Both the position numbers and the translations under genes were made by a program. This document shows, one piece after another, positions 31,760-40,625 of a stretch of 64,000 nucleotides of DNA (the stretch's first letter is position 1; the number at the start of each line of letters is the position of its first letter). Location of the stretch: assembly GCF_900110455.1 (NCBI RefSeq), contig NZ_FOIS01000004.1, positions 1-64,000 of the forward strand, read 5' to 3'. The stretch is from Natrinema salifodinae (lineage in GTDB: Archaea > Halobacteriota > Halobacteria > Halobacteriales > Natrialbaceae). The notes below the pieces were generated by a model that searched no databases, had not been told where the DNA came from, and was given only the letters and a program-made list of their open reading frames with translations.

Positions 31760-33367
31760 CTATCCGTCCCGTCCGTCGAAGACCACCTCGCCGTCGACGA
31801 TCGTCATCGCGACGTCGACGTCCGCGATCGCGTCCGGCCGCTCCCACGGGGAGCTCTCGAGCGCGATCAGGTCGGCCCGGTTTCCGGGTTCGAGCGCGCC
31901 GAGCCGGTCGTCGTCGAAGCCGGCGTAGGCCGCGCCGCGCGTGTAGGCCCGCAGCGCCTCGGTGACCGACAGCCGCTGAGCCGCCGCCGGCGCGTTCACC
32001 GCGTGGTGAATTCCGAGCAGGGGATCGAGCGGCATGCAGTCCGAGCCGAAGGCGAGGGGGACGCCGGCGTCGAGCACCCGACGGAGCCGGTTGGTTCGCC
32101 GGCGGCGGGCCTCGCCGAGCCGCCGGTCGTAGAGCCCGCCCGCGTCGGCCCAGCGGTGGAAGTTCGGCTGCATCGACGCGACGATCCCCGCCTCGGCCAT
32201 GCGCTCTATCTGGTCGTCGGTCGCCAGCTCCGCGTGTTCGATCCGGTGGCGCGCGCGTCCGGGATCGGCGGTCGACTCGAGGACCGACAGCGTCTCCTCG
32301 ATCGCCTCGTCGCCGATCGCGTGGACGCAGACCTGATAGCCCTCGCCGTCGGCCCGCTCGACGAGCGCGTCGAGTTCGTCGGGATCGACGACCCACTTTC
32401 CGCGCTCGTCGCCGGCTCCGCCCGCCTCCCCGCCGGCGTCTGCGTACGGTTCGCCGAGCTTCGCCGTTCGACTGCCGAGGCTGCCGTCCGAGAAGGACTT
32501 GATCGCGCCCGTCCGCACCCGCCCGTCGCCGTCGTTCGTCGCCAGGCCGACCTCGACGAGCGCGTCGAGGTGGTCGCTCCAGTAGTCGATCCGCACGCGC
32601 AGCGGGAGGTCGCCGTCGGCGGCCATGTCGCGGTAGACGCGCGGGGCCACCGAACCCCGTACCTTATCGTGGACGCCGGTGACGCCGCGTTCGACCGCGT
32701 ATTCGCTCGCCGCTGCGAGGAGCTCGCGCATCTCCCCGCGGTCGGCCGTGACGGTCTTTCGAACTGCCTCGGCGGCGTCCTCGACGGCGACGCCGGTCAG
32801 CTCTCCCCTCTCGGCTCCGCCCTCGCGCCGGAGGTCGCCGTCGGGCAGGTCGTCCGCCAGGCGCTCGAGCGCGACCGAGTTCAGCGACGCGGTGTGTAAG
32901 TCGACCCGCATCGCGACGACCGGCCGCTCCTCGCTGACTCGGTCGAGGTCCGCACGCGTAAGCGGCGTCGATCGGTCGGCCCACTCGCTGTCGTCGTACC
33001 CGAAGCCGAGGATCCACTCGCGGTTTCGCTGGTCCCGGGCGGACGCGGACTCGCGCTCGGGCCGGGCCTGGTCGCGGAGCCGCTCGATGCACTCGGTGGC
33101 GTCGGCGGCGTCCGAGAGATCCGCGTGGACCAGGTGTTGGCCCAACTGCTCCATGTGAGTGTGTGCGTCGACGAATCCGGGGAGGACGACGCGTCCCTCA
33201 CAGTCGATCACGTCCGTTTCGACGCCCTCGAGGAATCGGACCTCGTCGGTCTTGCCCAGGCGGACCAGTTCGCCGTCGCGGATGGCGACGGCCTCGTGGA
33301 CGGTGTCGGGTTCCGTGAGGGTGTGGACCTCCCCGTTGACCAACAAGAGGTCGGCGGCCGCGGTCAT
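31760..33367 (-). CDS. Amidohydrolase, YtcJ-like
   Basis: 535 aa metal-dependent hydrolase. The N-terminal strand domain (LLLVNGEVHTLTEPDTVHEAVAIRDG) is followed by the metal motif GFVDAHTHMEQLG, an insertion typical of YtcJ-like enzymes (WILGFGYDDSEW), DGSLGSRTAKL, VCVHAIGDEAIEE, RIEHAEL, ASMQPNFHRW and the terminal FGSDCMPLDPLLG with the metal-binding Asp. The C-terminus returns to the strand domain (RADLIALESSPWE). The substrate in this family is mostly undefined (N-acyl or formamide groups). The start at 33367 excludes an unlikely Arg/Ala-rich extension. Confidence 0.89.
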   Translation of the reverse strand: MTAAADLLLVNGEVHTLTEPDTVHEAVAIRDGELVRLGKTDEVRFLEGVETDVIDCEGRVVLPGFVDAHTHMEQLGQHLVHADLSDAADATECIERLRDQARPERESASARDQRNREWILGFGYDDSEWADRSTPLTRADLDRVSEERPVVAMRVDLHTASLNSVALERLADDLPDGDLRREGGAERGELTGVAVEDAAEAVRKTVTADRGEMRELLAAASEYAVERGVTGVHDKVRGSVAPRVYRDMAADGDLPLRVRIDYWSDHLDALVEVGLATNDGDGRVRTGAIKSFSDGSLGSRTAKLGEPYADAGGEAGGAGDERGKWVVDPDELDALVERADGEGYQVCVHAIGDEAIEETLSVLESTADPGRARHRIEHAELATDDQIERMAEAGIVASMQPNFHRWADAGGLYDRRLGEARRRRTNRLRRVLDAGVPLAFGSDCMPLDPLLGIHHAVNAPAAAQRLSVTEALRAYTRGAAYAGFDDDRLGALEPGNRADLIALESSPWERPDAIADVDVAMTIVDGEVVFDGRDG

Positions 33368-33540
33368 AGGGGAGAGCGCACGCGCGAGTGGCAAAACAGT
33401 TGCGTCCGTTGCCGACGGGGCCGGTCGACGGGCCAGCGCGGCGTCGGCGCGGGACGGGCGCGACGGTCCGGCGGCGCAGTTCGGACGCCGAACGTGCAAC
33501 TGAGCGCAACCTTGACTTGTCTCCTCGTTGAGCGCTCAGT

Positions 33541-33933
33541 ATGCTCGATCGCGAAGGTCGCGTCGTCTTCGGATCGTTCCTGATGTTCGTCCTCGCGATC
33601 ACCGGCGCGACGGTCGTCGGCTCCCGGTTCGACGTCGCGCTCGGCGACTGGCCGCTGGTCTCGCTGCTCCTGTTTGCCGGCGTCGCCGTGGCTCTCCCGC
33701 AGCTGTACCTCGCGCGGATCGGCGCGGCAGCCACGCCGCGCAGCAGGGTCCGGGTCGCCGCCGTCGCGACGGCGTCGTTCGCAGTCGCGTTCGCCGCCGA
33801 CGCGGAGGGCGTTCGCCACCTGCTGCTCGCCGCGGTCGGGACGGGAGCGCTCCTGAGCGCCTTCTGTTACGAAGGCCTGGCCGGGTATCGCGATGTGGGC
33901 GGCGAACTCACGTTCGATCTGGGCGATCGGTGA
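33541..33933 (+). CDS. Membrane protein, 130 aa
   Basis: Four hydrophobic spans: VVFGSFLMFVLAITGATVVG, WPLVSLLLFAGVAVALPQLYLA, VAAVATASFAVAFA and HLLLAAVGTGALLSAFCYEGL. A basic loop ARIGAAATPRSRVR lies between the second and third. No family is recognised. It is divergent from the amidohydrolase and lies 53 nt before hmgA on the same strand, so the two might be co-transcribed. Confidence 0.65.
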   Translation: MLDREGRVVFGSFLMFVLAITGATVVGSRFDVALGDWPLVSLLLFAGVAVALPQLYLARIGAAATPRSRVRVAAVATASFAVAFAADAEGVRHLLLAAVGTGALLSAFCYEGLAGYRDVGGELTFDLGDR

Positions 33934-33986
33934 GACGGGCGCGGAAATCAGCAACTGTTAGGGCGTCCCACCGTCTCGACCCACTC

Positions 33987-35231
33987 ATGACAGACCCCGA
34001 GGACCTCGCCGAGCGGGTGCGCGACGGCGAGCTTCGCTTGCACGAACTCGAGGACCACGCCGACTACGACACCGCAGCCGAGGCGCGCCGGCTGCTCGTC
34101 GAACGCGAGACCGGCGCGGAACTCGATACCGTCGGCGACTACGCGTTCCCTGCCGAGCGAGCGGATCCGAACATCGAGAACATGATCGGCGCCGCGCAGG
34201 TGCCGATGGGCGTCGTCGGCCCCGTTCCCGTCGACGGCGGCGCGGCCGACGGCGACCACTACCTCCCGCTCGCGACGACCGAGGGCGCCCTGCTCGCGTC
34301 GGTCAACCGCGGCCTCTCGGCGATCCGCGCGGCGGGCGGTGCCGAGGCCCGCGTCACGAAAAACGGGATGACCCGCGCCCCCGTGTTCCGCGTCGACGGC
34401 GTCGCCGAGGCCGCCGAGACCGTCGAGTGGGTCGAGGATAATTTCGAGGCGCTCCGGGAAGCTGCGGAATCGACGACCAGCCACGGCGAACTGCTCGACG
34501 TCGAGCCGTACGTCGTCGGCGACTCCGTCTACCTGCGCTTCGCCTACGACACCAAGGACGCGATGGGGATGAACATGGCCACCATCGCCACCGGCGAGGC
34601 CTGCGAGGTCGTCGAGGCGGAGACCCCTGCCTCGCTGGTCGCGCTCTCGGGCAACCTCTGCTCGGACAAGAAGCCGGCCGCCGTCAACGCCGTCGAGGGC
34701 CGGGGCCGCTCCGTGACCGCAGACGTCGTGATCCCGGGCGAACTCGTCGAAGACCGGTTCCACACGACCGCCGACGCAATCGCCGAGGCCAACACCCGCA
34801 AGAACCTGATCGGCAGCGCCAAAGCGGGAAGCCTGGGCTTCAACGCCCACGCCGCCAACGTCGTCGGTGCGGCCTTCCTCGCGACCGGCCAGGACGAGGC
34901 CCAAGTCGTCGAAGCCGCCAACACCATCACCACGATGGAGACGCGCGAACCCGAAAACGGAGGCGACGCCGAAAACGGCTCGGCCGACCTCTACGCCAGC
35001 GTCTCCCTGGCCTCGCTCGAGGTCGGTACCGTCGGCGGCGGCACGAAGCTGCCGACCCAGGCCGAAGCCCTCGACGTTCTCGGACTGCGGGGCGGCGGCG
35101 ACCCGCCTGGCTCGAACGCGGACGCGCTCGCCGAGATCATCGCCGTCGGCGCGCTCGCCGGCGAACTCTCGCTGCTCGGCGCGCTGTCCTCGCGGCACCT
35201 GGCGAGCGCCCACGAGGATCTCGGCCGGTAG
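33987..35231 (+). CDS. hmgA: HMG-CoA reductase (NADPH), class I
   Basis: 414 aa. It reduces HMG-CoA to mevalonate, the committed step toward archaeal isoprenoid lipids. Catalytic residues are all in place: Glu in TTEGALLASVNRG, Lys in SDKKPAAVN, Asp in GQDEAQVVE, His in SSRHLASAHEDLG. The CoA and HMG-binding ENMIGAAQVPMGVVGP, YDTKDAMGMNMA and GTVGGGTKLPTQ segments are also clear. This is the target of mevinolin/simvastatin selection used in haloarchaeal genetics. An acidic insertion (ENGGDAENGS) lies near 330. The start at 33987 excludes an implausible longer frame. Confidence 0.97.
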   Translation: MTDPEDLAERVRDGELRLHELEDHADYDTAAEARRLLVERETGAELDTVGDYAFPAERADPNIENMIGAAQVPMGVVGPVPVDGGAADGDHYLPLATTEGALLASVNRGLSAIRAAGGAEARVTKNGMTRAPVFRVDGVAEAAETVEWVEDNFEALREAAESTTSHGELLDVEPYVVGDSVYLRFAYDTKDAMGMNMATIATGEACEVVEAETPASLVALSGNLCSDKKPAAVNAVEGRGRSVTADVVIPGELVEDRFHTTADAIAEANTRKNLIGSAKAGSLGFNAHAANVVGAAFLATGQDEAQVVEAANTITTMETREPENGGDAENGSADLYASVSLASLEVGTVGGGTKLPTQAEALDVLGLRGGGDPPGSNADALAEIIAVGALAGELSLLGALSSRHLASAHEDLGR

Positions 35232-35459
35232 AAGACGATATCGGCCACGAACAGTGGGGCGGTGGCGCGCACCGAGTCGCGGCGGGCGACCGTGCAACCC
35301 GACGAGAACGGGAACGGGGAACTGCGGCGGCCGCGGACGACGGTCGGACGCCGCGGTAGAGCGGTCGTAATGAGGCGGTCGGACGATTCCAAGCTGCTCG
35401 GAATCGGATAGAGATTGATATAGGTCGCAGCGAACATCTTCACTGTCGCGCACCCCACT

Positions 35460-35576
35460 ATGCGCGACAGCGATCCAATCCACACCCACTACCAACGGAC
35501 CCTCACCTCGATCTCGTCCGGCGTCGTTGCGCCTGAGTACGCCGGACGCGTAGCTTCTCACGAGTCGTCCCACTGA
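35460..35576 (+). CDS. Possible 38-aa protein
   Basis: ATG 35460 opens MRDSDPIHTHYQRTLTSISS, ending in VAPEYAGRVASHESSH. The HTHYQRTL start and coding-like composition suggest a real micro-protein. A TATA-like GATATAGG lies 30 nt upstream. The start codon overlaps a perfect 10-bp inverted repeat (35443-35452/35461-35470). Otherwise 35232-35654 holds no gene. Unknown function. Confidence 0.5.
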   Translation: MRDSDPIHTHYQRTLTSISSGVVAPEYAGRVASHESSH

Positions 35577-35654
35577 TCGATCTCAGAAGCGGTCCGTTTC
35601 TCACGTTCTACAACGCGGATAGATCGGCGGAGAATCCGATTCCGTGCCCTCTCC

Positions 35655-36179
35655 TCAAAGTAACCGATACCGCCCACGGCTCTCGCTGACGACGCCACGT
35701 CGCGCGAGCTTCTCCAGCGCGTCGCTGGCGTACTCGGCCTCGACCCCGCGCTCGGCGGCGTACTCGACGACCTCGTCCTCTGTCGGCTCGTCCAGCGCGT
35801 CGAGCGCGGCCTTGACGATTTCCTTTTTGCTGCCGCTACGGGCGGGTCCCCGCGGGTCGCGGTCGCCGGCCGCTTCGACTTCGTCGACGGCCAGGCCGGA
35901 CTCCTCGAGGTACTCCGCGTCGTCGACGACGCCGTCCGCGACGTCGTCCTCGAGTTCGGCGAAGGAATCCAGTTTGGCGAAGGCCTCGCCCTCGCCCTGG
36001 CGGTTCGCGAGCATCGACGCGCGGACGTCGCGGGCGTGGGCGGCGTCGTCGGTCTCGACGAACTTCTTTCGCTTCTCGTAGGCTTTGCGCGAGCCACAGC
36101 GGGGACACTGGGTCGTCTCGGAGCGACCCTCGATGATCCAGAGGTGCGAACACTCGCTACAACCGACGACGGCGTACAT
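35655..36179 (-). CDS. DUF5817 protein: zinc ribbon plus winged-helix
   Basis: 174 aa. The N-terminal zinc ribbon is CSECSHLW...CPRCGSRK (two Cys pairs, residues about 7-31), followed by a basic/acidic helical linker. The C-terminal SKKEIVKAALDALDEPTEDEVVEYAAERGVEAE..LEKLARRGVVSESRGRYRLL is a winged-helix pattern. The combination suggests a nucleic-acid-binding or regulatory protein. The start at 36179 (MYAVVGCSECS) places the ribbon at the N-terminus; the longer frame adds an Arg-rich stretch. DUF5817 is assigned from recall of the haloarchaeal family. Confidence 0.84.
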   Translation of the reverse strand: MYAVVGCSECSHLWIIEGRSETTQCPRCGSRKAYEKRKKFVETDDAAHARDVRASMLANRQGEGEAFAKLDSFAELEDDVADGVVDDAEYLEESGLAVDEVEAAGDRDPRGPARSGSKKEIVKAALDALDEPTEDEVVEYAAERGVEAEYASDALEKLARRGVVSESRGRYRLL

Positions 36180-36292
36180 GGCTCGCAGTGGGGCCGCACG
36201 GCAGTTCAAGGTTCGGCAAGCGCGGCGGAAGTGGTCCGACCGCCGGTGTCGTCGGGTCGCGACGGGTTTCGGTCCCGCTCTCGTCGGTGCGC

Positions 36293-36625
36293 TCAATGCG
36301 CGGAGACGTCAGAGACGACGTTGAGACAGTAGACGCCCGCGAGGATGAGTCCCAACCCGGCGACGGCCGCGGCATCGGGCCGTTCGTCGAACACGACCAC
36401 GCCGATCGCCGCGACGCCGACGATGCCGAGCGCGGCCCACGTCGCGTAGACGATGCCGACCGGCAACTCCTCGAGGGTCAGCGAAAGCAGGTAGAAGGCG
36501 CCGCCGTAGCCGAGCAGGACGACCAGGCTCGGGAGCGGGCGCGAGAATCCCTCGGAGAGTTTCAGCGCCGTCGTTCCGACGAGCTCCGAAAGGATCGCGC
36601 CGCTGAGGAGCACGTACGAGTCCAT
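36293..36625 (-). CDS. Small multidrug resistance (EmrE/SugE-type) efflux protein
   Basis: 110 aa with four transmembrane helices, the standard SMR length. The essential membrane Glu is present: E14 in LLSGAILSELVGTTALKLSEGF. Helix 2/3 contains LPVGIVYATWAALGIVG with the family's Y-x-x-W-x-A-x-G signature, and helix 4 is AAVAGLGLILAGVYCLNVV. SMR proteins exchange protons for cationic drugs or guanidinium; substrate unknown. The leaderless start at 36625 has a TTATTTTT box about 27 nt before it. Confidence 0.93.
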   Translation of the reverse strand: MDSYVLLSGAILSELVGTTALKLSEGFSRPLPSLVVLLGYGGAFYLLSLTLEELPVGIVYATWAALGIVGVAAIGVVVFDERPDAAAVAGLGLILAGVYCLNVVSDVSAH

Positions 36626-36771
36626 ACGACTCGATAATAGTAGAAAAATAATAACCATTCCGACTCACACTCGAACCGACGGCTCGTCGATCGCGACGAG
36701 CGCAGGCGCCTGGCGACCGAGTTGCCGCGGAAACCCGTGAAACTATGTACGAGATCGTCGCCGTAGCCCGT

Positions 36772-37113
36772 ATGGAACGCGTTTCCCTGACCGACCGCGA
36801 CCCGTCGGAGGCCGCCGACGGCGTTCACCTGGCGCTGCTGGCCGGCACCGACGCGATGAACGTCCAGCACTTCGAAATCGAACCCGACGCGGTGGTCGAA
36901 GAGCACAGCCATCCCCACGACCAGACGGGCTACATCTGCGAGGGCGAGTTGACCTTCCTCGTCGAGGGGGAGGAGACCGTCTGCGGGCCGGGCGACTCCT
37001 ACGCGATCCCGGGCGAACAGCCCCACGCGGCCGAGAACCGCGGCGACGAGACGGTCCGCGGGGTCGACATCTTCAGCCCGCCGCGGGAAGATCCGGACTG
37101 GCGAGACGACTAG
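36772..37113 (+). CDS. Cupin-domain protein
   Basis: 113 aa single-domain cupin. Motif 1 is VVEEHSHPHDQTGYICEGELTF (H-x-H, E), motif 2 is GPGDSYAIPGEQPHAAEN (G..P...H), giving the 3-His/1-Glu metal site. The C-terminal FSPPREDPDWRDD is commonly seen in haloarchaeal cupins. Small stand-alone cupins are sugar or metabolite isomerases, dioxygenases or binding proteins; nothing here decides. An in-frame ATG at 36745 is the alternative start. Confidence 0.88.
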   Translation: MERVSLTDRDPSEAADGVHLALLAGTDAMNVQHFEIEPDAVVEEHSHPHDQTGYICEGELTFLVEGEETVCGPGDSYAIPGEQPHAAENRGDETVRGVDIFSPPREDPDWRDD

Positions 37114-37219
37114 CGGTTCAATTTCTCGACTGCGGTCTCCCGACGACTACCGCGTACCGAGCGGATGGTTCACTAAAGAATACCACGGAGTTATATAGCT
37201 CAGTTCGCAAGAACGTCCG

Positions 37220-38587
37220 ATGGCAACCGAGCGACGATCGGTGATTCTCGGCGGTATCGGAACGTATCTGGAGCGACTGGGGCCGACCTGGCTCGCCAGC
37301 GCGATCGCGGCGGGCCCGGCGACCATGGCCTCGCTGCTGGTCGCGGGCGCGAGCTTCGGCTACGCGTTGCTGTGGGTCGTCGTGCTGTCGGCCGTGCTGG
37401 GAACGGTCGGTCAGTACCTCGCGATGCGGCTGGGACTGCTCACCGAAGCGGGGATCGTGTCGGTCGCGGAACGCCACCTCGGCTCGGGTTGGGCCTGGGT
37501 GCTCGTCGTCGACGCCGTGGTGGCCGCGGGCCTGGCCCAACTCGTCATCATGAAGACGCTGGCCGAGGTCAGCGCGACGATCGTCGCCAGTACGGGCGTC
37601 GGCGCCGCGACGGCGACCGATCCGCGCCTTTGGGGCGTGGCGTGGGCGGTGATCCTCGCCCTGGGACTGGCGGGCGGCGGCTACCGATTCGCCGAACTCG
37701 GCGCCAAGCTCCTCGTTTCGGTCGTCGTCTGCGCGTTCGTCGCCGCCGCGTTCGTCGTGCCGATCGATTCCGCCGCGGCCGCGCGCGGCCTGGCGCCCGC
37801 GATCCCGGCCGGCGTCGACGGGGCGCTGGTCGCCGCGGGTGTCCTCGGCGGGGCGGTCCACATCACGCTGTTGACGATGCAGAGCTACACGATGCGCGCC
37901 CGCGGCTGGACCGCACACGACGCCGACGTCGCGACCGTCGACGTCGTGACTTCGATGATCGCCGCGTTCGGGATATTCAGTCTCTCGGTCTTTCTCGTCG
38001 CGGCGAGCGTCCTCCCAGCTGCGGGCGTCGATCCGGCGACGATCGACGGGATACAGGCCGCACGGACGCTCGGCCCCGTCGCCGGCGACTACGCCACCTG
38101 GCTGTTCCTCGGTGGCCTTCTGGGTGCGGCGGTGTCGACCCTCGGCGGGAACACGATCGTGCCGCCGTACCTGCTCGCCGACAAACTCGGCTGGGAACGG
38201 TCCACCGACGACGTCCGCTACCGAGCCGTGATCGCCGCCGTCGCGCTCGCGTCGGCGCTCGGGGCCTTCCTCGAGGGGACGTTTTTCCAGTTGCTCGTGC
38301 TCACGCTGGCGTTCGGGCTCGTCGGTACGCCCTTCGCCATCGCGGTGATCCTCTTCCTGCTGAACGATCCCGACGTCGTTCCGGAGACGAACTCGGTACC
38401 GGCGAACGTCGGCGGACTCGTCCTCTTCGCCGTCGCGGTCGTCCTCGCGGGCGAGTTCGTTCAGGACGAACTCGCGACGGTCACCGAACCGGTCTCGGCG
38501 TTCGTCGTCGCCTTCGCCGCGGCGATGGCGCTCGCGATCGTCGGGCTGGGCGGCAGGTACGTCCGGGATTGCGTCGGCGGTCGCTGA
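37220..38587 (+). CDS. Nramp-family transporter lacking canonical metal ligands
   Basis: 455 aa, about 11 transmembrane helices. The overall family pattern is visible (LGPTWLASAIAAGPATMASLLVAGASFGYALLW aligned to Nramp helix 1, and YTMRARGW after helix 6). However, the DPGN of helix 1 reads GPAT, and the helix 6 MPHN region reads AVHITLL, so the Asp, Asn and Met that bind Mn/Fe are missing. Related divergent members transport other ions (the Nramp-related Mg transporters) or are uncharacterised. TATA (TTATATAG, 37191-37198) supports a leaderless ATG at 37220. Confidence 0.82.
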   Translation: MATERRSVILGGIGTYLERLGPTWLASAIAAGPATMASLLVAGASFGYALLWVVVLSAVLGTVGQYLAMRLGLLTEAGIVSVAERHLGSGWAWVLVVDAVVAAGLAQLVIMKTLAEVSATIVASTGVGAATATDPRLWGVAWAVILALGLAGGGYRFAELGAKLLVSVVVCAFVAAAFVVPIDSAAAARGLAPAIPAGVDGALVAAGVLGGAVHITLLTMQSYTMRARGWTAHDADVATVDVVTSMIAAFGIFSLSVFLVAASVLPAAGVDPATIDGIQAARTLGPVAGDYATWLFLGGLLGAAVSTLGGNTIVPPYLLADKLGWERSTDDVRYRAVIAAVALASALGAFLEGTFFQLLVLTLAFGLVGTPFAIAVILFLLNDPDVVPETNSVPANVGGLVLFAVAVVLAGEFVQDELATVTEPVSAFVVAFAAAMALAIVGLGGRYVRDCVGGR

Positions 38588-38613
38588 TGGCCGTCGACGT
38601 CGTCCTCGCGTCG

Positions 38614-38772
38614 CTACGCCGGCAGGGCGGCGACCAGCTCGAAGAAGACGAGCAGACCGAGGACCGTGACAGCGGTCGCGATCGCGAGCGGGAGGTGTAT
38701 CCGGACGGTCCGCTGCAGCGTCTCTACCGCGACCGTCGCGGCGTTCGCGGGGAGGCGGATTTCCTGTGCCAT
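38614..38772 (-). CDS. Small single-span membrane protein, 52 aa
   Basis: The ORF reads MAQEIRLPANAATVAVETLQ, then RTVRIHLPLAIATAVTVLGL and LVFFELVAALPA. It has a charged amphipathic N-terminus and one transmembrane helix. It is convergent with the Nramp-like gene (26-nt gap) and divergent from the TSUP gene. It may be an accessory subunit or unrelated; family not recognised. Confidence 0.6.
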   Translation of the reverse strand: MAQEIRLPANAATVAVETLQRTVRIHLPLAIATAVTVLGLLVFFELVAALPA

Positions 38773-38923
38773 ACTGTCACGCCCACGGACGAGGACTTGA
38801 AACTCAGTCAGACATCCGACAGACGCCGCGCTCACGTGTAGACGGGTCGAGCCTGGTATCCGAACCGATACGACTGCAAGGAAAGTGCTTACCCCCTCGA
38901 ATCGGCTCGCTTCGTCCGGAAGC

Positions 38924-39676
38924 GTGGTCGCCACCGAACTCCTGCTCGCCCTTACCGCGCTGTCGTTCCTGGGCGGCGTGATCGTCGCCACGATCGGCCC
39001 CGGCGGAATCCTCATCGTTGCCGGGCTGTACCTTCTGACGCCGCTCTCGAGCGCCGAGGTTGCGGGCACCTCGAGCGCGACCTTCACCGTCGGCGCGGTC
39101 CTCGGGAGTGCAGTTTACGCGCGGTCGGGCGAGATCGACTGGCCGATTGCGGGCGTCGTCAGCGCCGCGGCCGCCGTCGGCACCTGGTTCGGCGTGCAGG
39201 CCAACGCATTCCTCTCACGACGGCTCTACGGCCTGATTCTGGCGGCGATGCTCGCGGTCGTCGGCTGCAACATCGTCTATCGGGAGTGGCGAAACCTCGA
39301 GCCGCGGGTCGAACTCGGACGCGCCGGAAGCGATCTCCTGGCGTTCGTAGGAATCGGCCTGGTGATCGGCGTGTTCGGCGGCCTCCTCGGGATCGGCGGC
39401 GCGGCGCTGTCGGCCCCGGCGCTCGTCCTGGTCGGCGTGCCGATGCTCGTAACGATTGCCATCACCCAACTCGTCGTGGTCGTCACCGCGCTGTTTACGG
39501 CGCTGAACTATCTGCGTCTCGACGCCGTCGTCGCCGGATTGTTCGTCCCACTCACGGCCGCGTACCTCGGCGGCGTCGGGGTGGGCTGGTGGCTCGCACA
39601 CCGGATCGACGCCGGCCGATTGAAACTCGCGCTCGGCGTCGTCCTGCTCGGCCTGGCGCTCTCGTTAGTCGTCTGA
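38924..39676 (+). CDS. TSUP/TauE-SafE family membrane transporter
   Basis: About 250 aa, eight transmembrane helices in two repeats. The repeat signatures are GGVIVATIGPGGILIVAGLYLL in the first half and IGVFGGLLGIGGAALSAPALVLVGVPM in the second (the GxGGxxLxxP pattern of TSUP). Members export sulfite, sulfonates or other anions; substrate unknown. The start is uncertain: GTG 38924 (MVATELLLALTALSF) fits the family, and an in-frame GTG at 38885 would add 13 residues. Confidence 0.85.
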   Translation: MVATELLLALTALSFLGGVIVATIGPGGILIVAGLYLLTPLSSAEVAGTSSATFTVGAVLGSAVYARSGEIDWPIAGVVSAAAAVGTWFGVQANAFLSRRLYGLILAAMLAVVGCNIVYREWRNLEPRVELGRAGSDLLAFVGIGLVIGVFGGLLGIGGAALSAPALVLVGVPMLVTIAITQLVVVVTALFTALNYLRLDAVVAGLFVPLTAAYLGGVGVGWWLAHRIDAGRLKLALGVVLLGLALSLVV

Positions 39677-39906
39677 TCCGATACTAGAGACGTCGGTCCC
39701 GCCGTCGGGGCCGATTTTCGGTATCGGTATCGAAGGTGCGGCCGTTCTCGGTGCGCCGTTCGACGAGGAAACGGCCGATCCAACGCGCGGGTCGTGGTTG
39801 TCCACGAGTCGGGCGTCCGCAGATCGACGATCGCCGGCATCTGCAACCTGCTTCGAAAAGTGCGGACCGGCGAGCGACTCTGACTCGAACCCGTGGAGAC
39901 GCCCCG

Positions 39907-40491
39907 TCAGAGGATGAGGAGCACGACCAACTGCTTCGCGGCGAGAAACAGCGCGAGGGCGTAGACGAGGTCGATCCAGAGGAACCGCAGCAGGTTCACG
40001 ACCTTCGAGACCGCGACGAGCGGGTAGCCGACGAGCTTCAGCGGGCTCGGGGTCGACTGCGACTGCTCCCAGAGCGCGTCGGTCGCGACGGCGTTCGGGA
40101 ACGTATGCGAGCCGACGGCGGCGCCGAGCCAGACCGGCACCCACCAGAAGCGTACGTCGCCCTCGAGCAACGGCACGCTCAGGATGAACGCGGCGAAGGC
40201 GACCGCCGAACAGATGAAAAACGGCATCAGCGTAACGGCGAACGCGCTCCGGTAGTCGTCGATGTCGTAGAAGTCGACGGCGACTTCGCCCGACTCGTCC
40301 CCGCCGAGTTCGACGTCTCGTCCCTCGAGAGCGTCCTCCAGTTCGTCGTCGTCCATCTCCTCGAGCGCTTCGGCATCCAGCCGATCGACCGGCACGCTGT
40401 ATTTCCGGACGTAGTGGTTCTGGACGATCCCGTTGAGCAGCATGCCCGGGTACGTAACGATGTTGAATAGTAGTCCGATAATTGCTGACAT
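39907..40491 (-). CDS. Haloarchaeal membrane protein, 194 aa
   Basis: The N-terminal segment IIGLLFNIVTYPGMLLNGIVQNHYVRKYSVPV is followed by an acidic cytoplasmic insertion (about 38-70, rich in Glu/Asp) and then three hydrophobic spans. GAAVGSHTFPNAVATDALW lies between spans two and three and recalls DUF3267-type membrane proteins, which have HExxH in place of this. The C-terminus is hydrophobic to the last residue. No confident function. The AT-rich gap 40492-40600 holds its promoter (CTAATC/TATA-like boxes). Confidence 0.68.
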   Translation of the reverse strand: MSAIIGLLFNIVTYPGMLLNGIVQNHYVRKYSVPVDRLDAEALEEMDDDELEDALEGRDVELGGDESGEVAVDFYDIDDYRSAFAVTLMPFFICSAVAFAAFILSVPLLEGDVRFWWVPVWLGAAVGSHTFPNAVATDALWEQSQSTPSPLKLVGYPLVAVSKVVNLLRFLWIDLVYALALFLAAKQLVVLLIL

Positions 40492-40625
40492 CCCGATCCG
40501 GTATCGAGAACAATATACGATTAAATTTGTAATTCGTATTTACTTTCAGGAGTGTTTATACCTCTCCGCTTTGGTTTCAAGACCCGAGTCGTCCGTCCCG
40601 CTGCAAGGCCGTGGACGACGAGCGA

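Noticed and set aside
30479-32899. 806-aa open frame on the plus strand
   Set aside because: It is antisense to the luciferase-like and amidohydrolase genes, runs through intergenic DNA and has Arg/Val/Asp-rich composition without domains.
39677-39906. Possible tRNA-like end (TCGAACCCGTGG) in the gap
   Set aside because: No acceptor, D or anticodon stems could be built around it.
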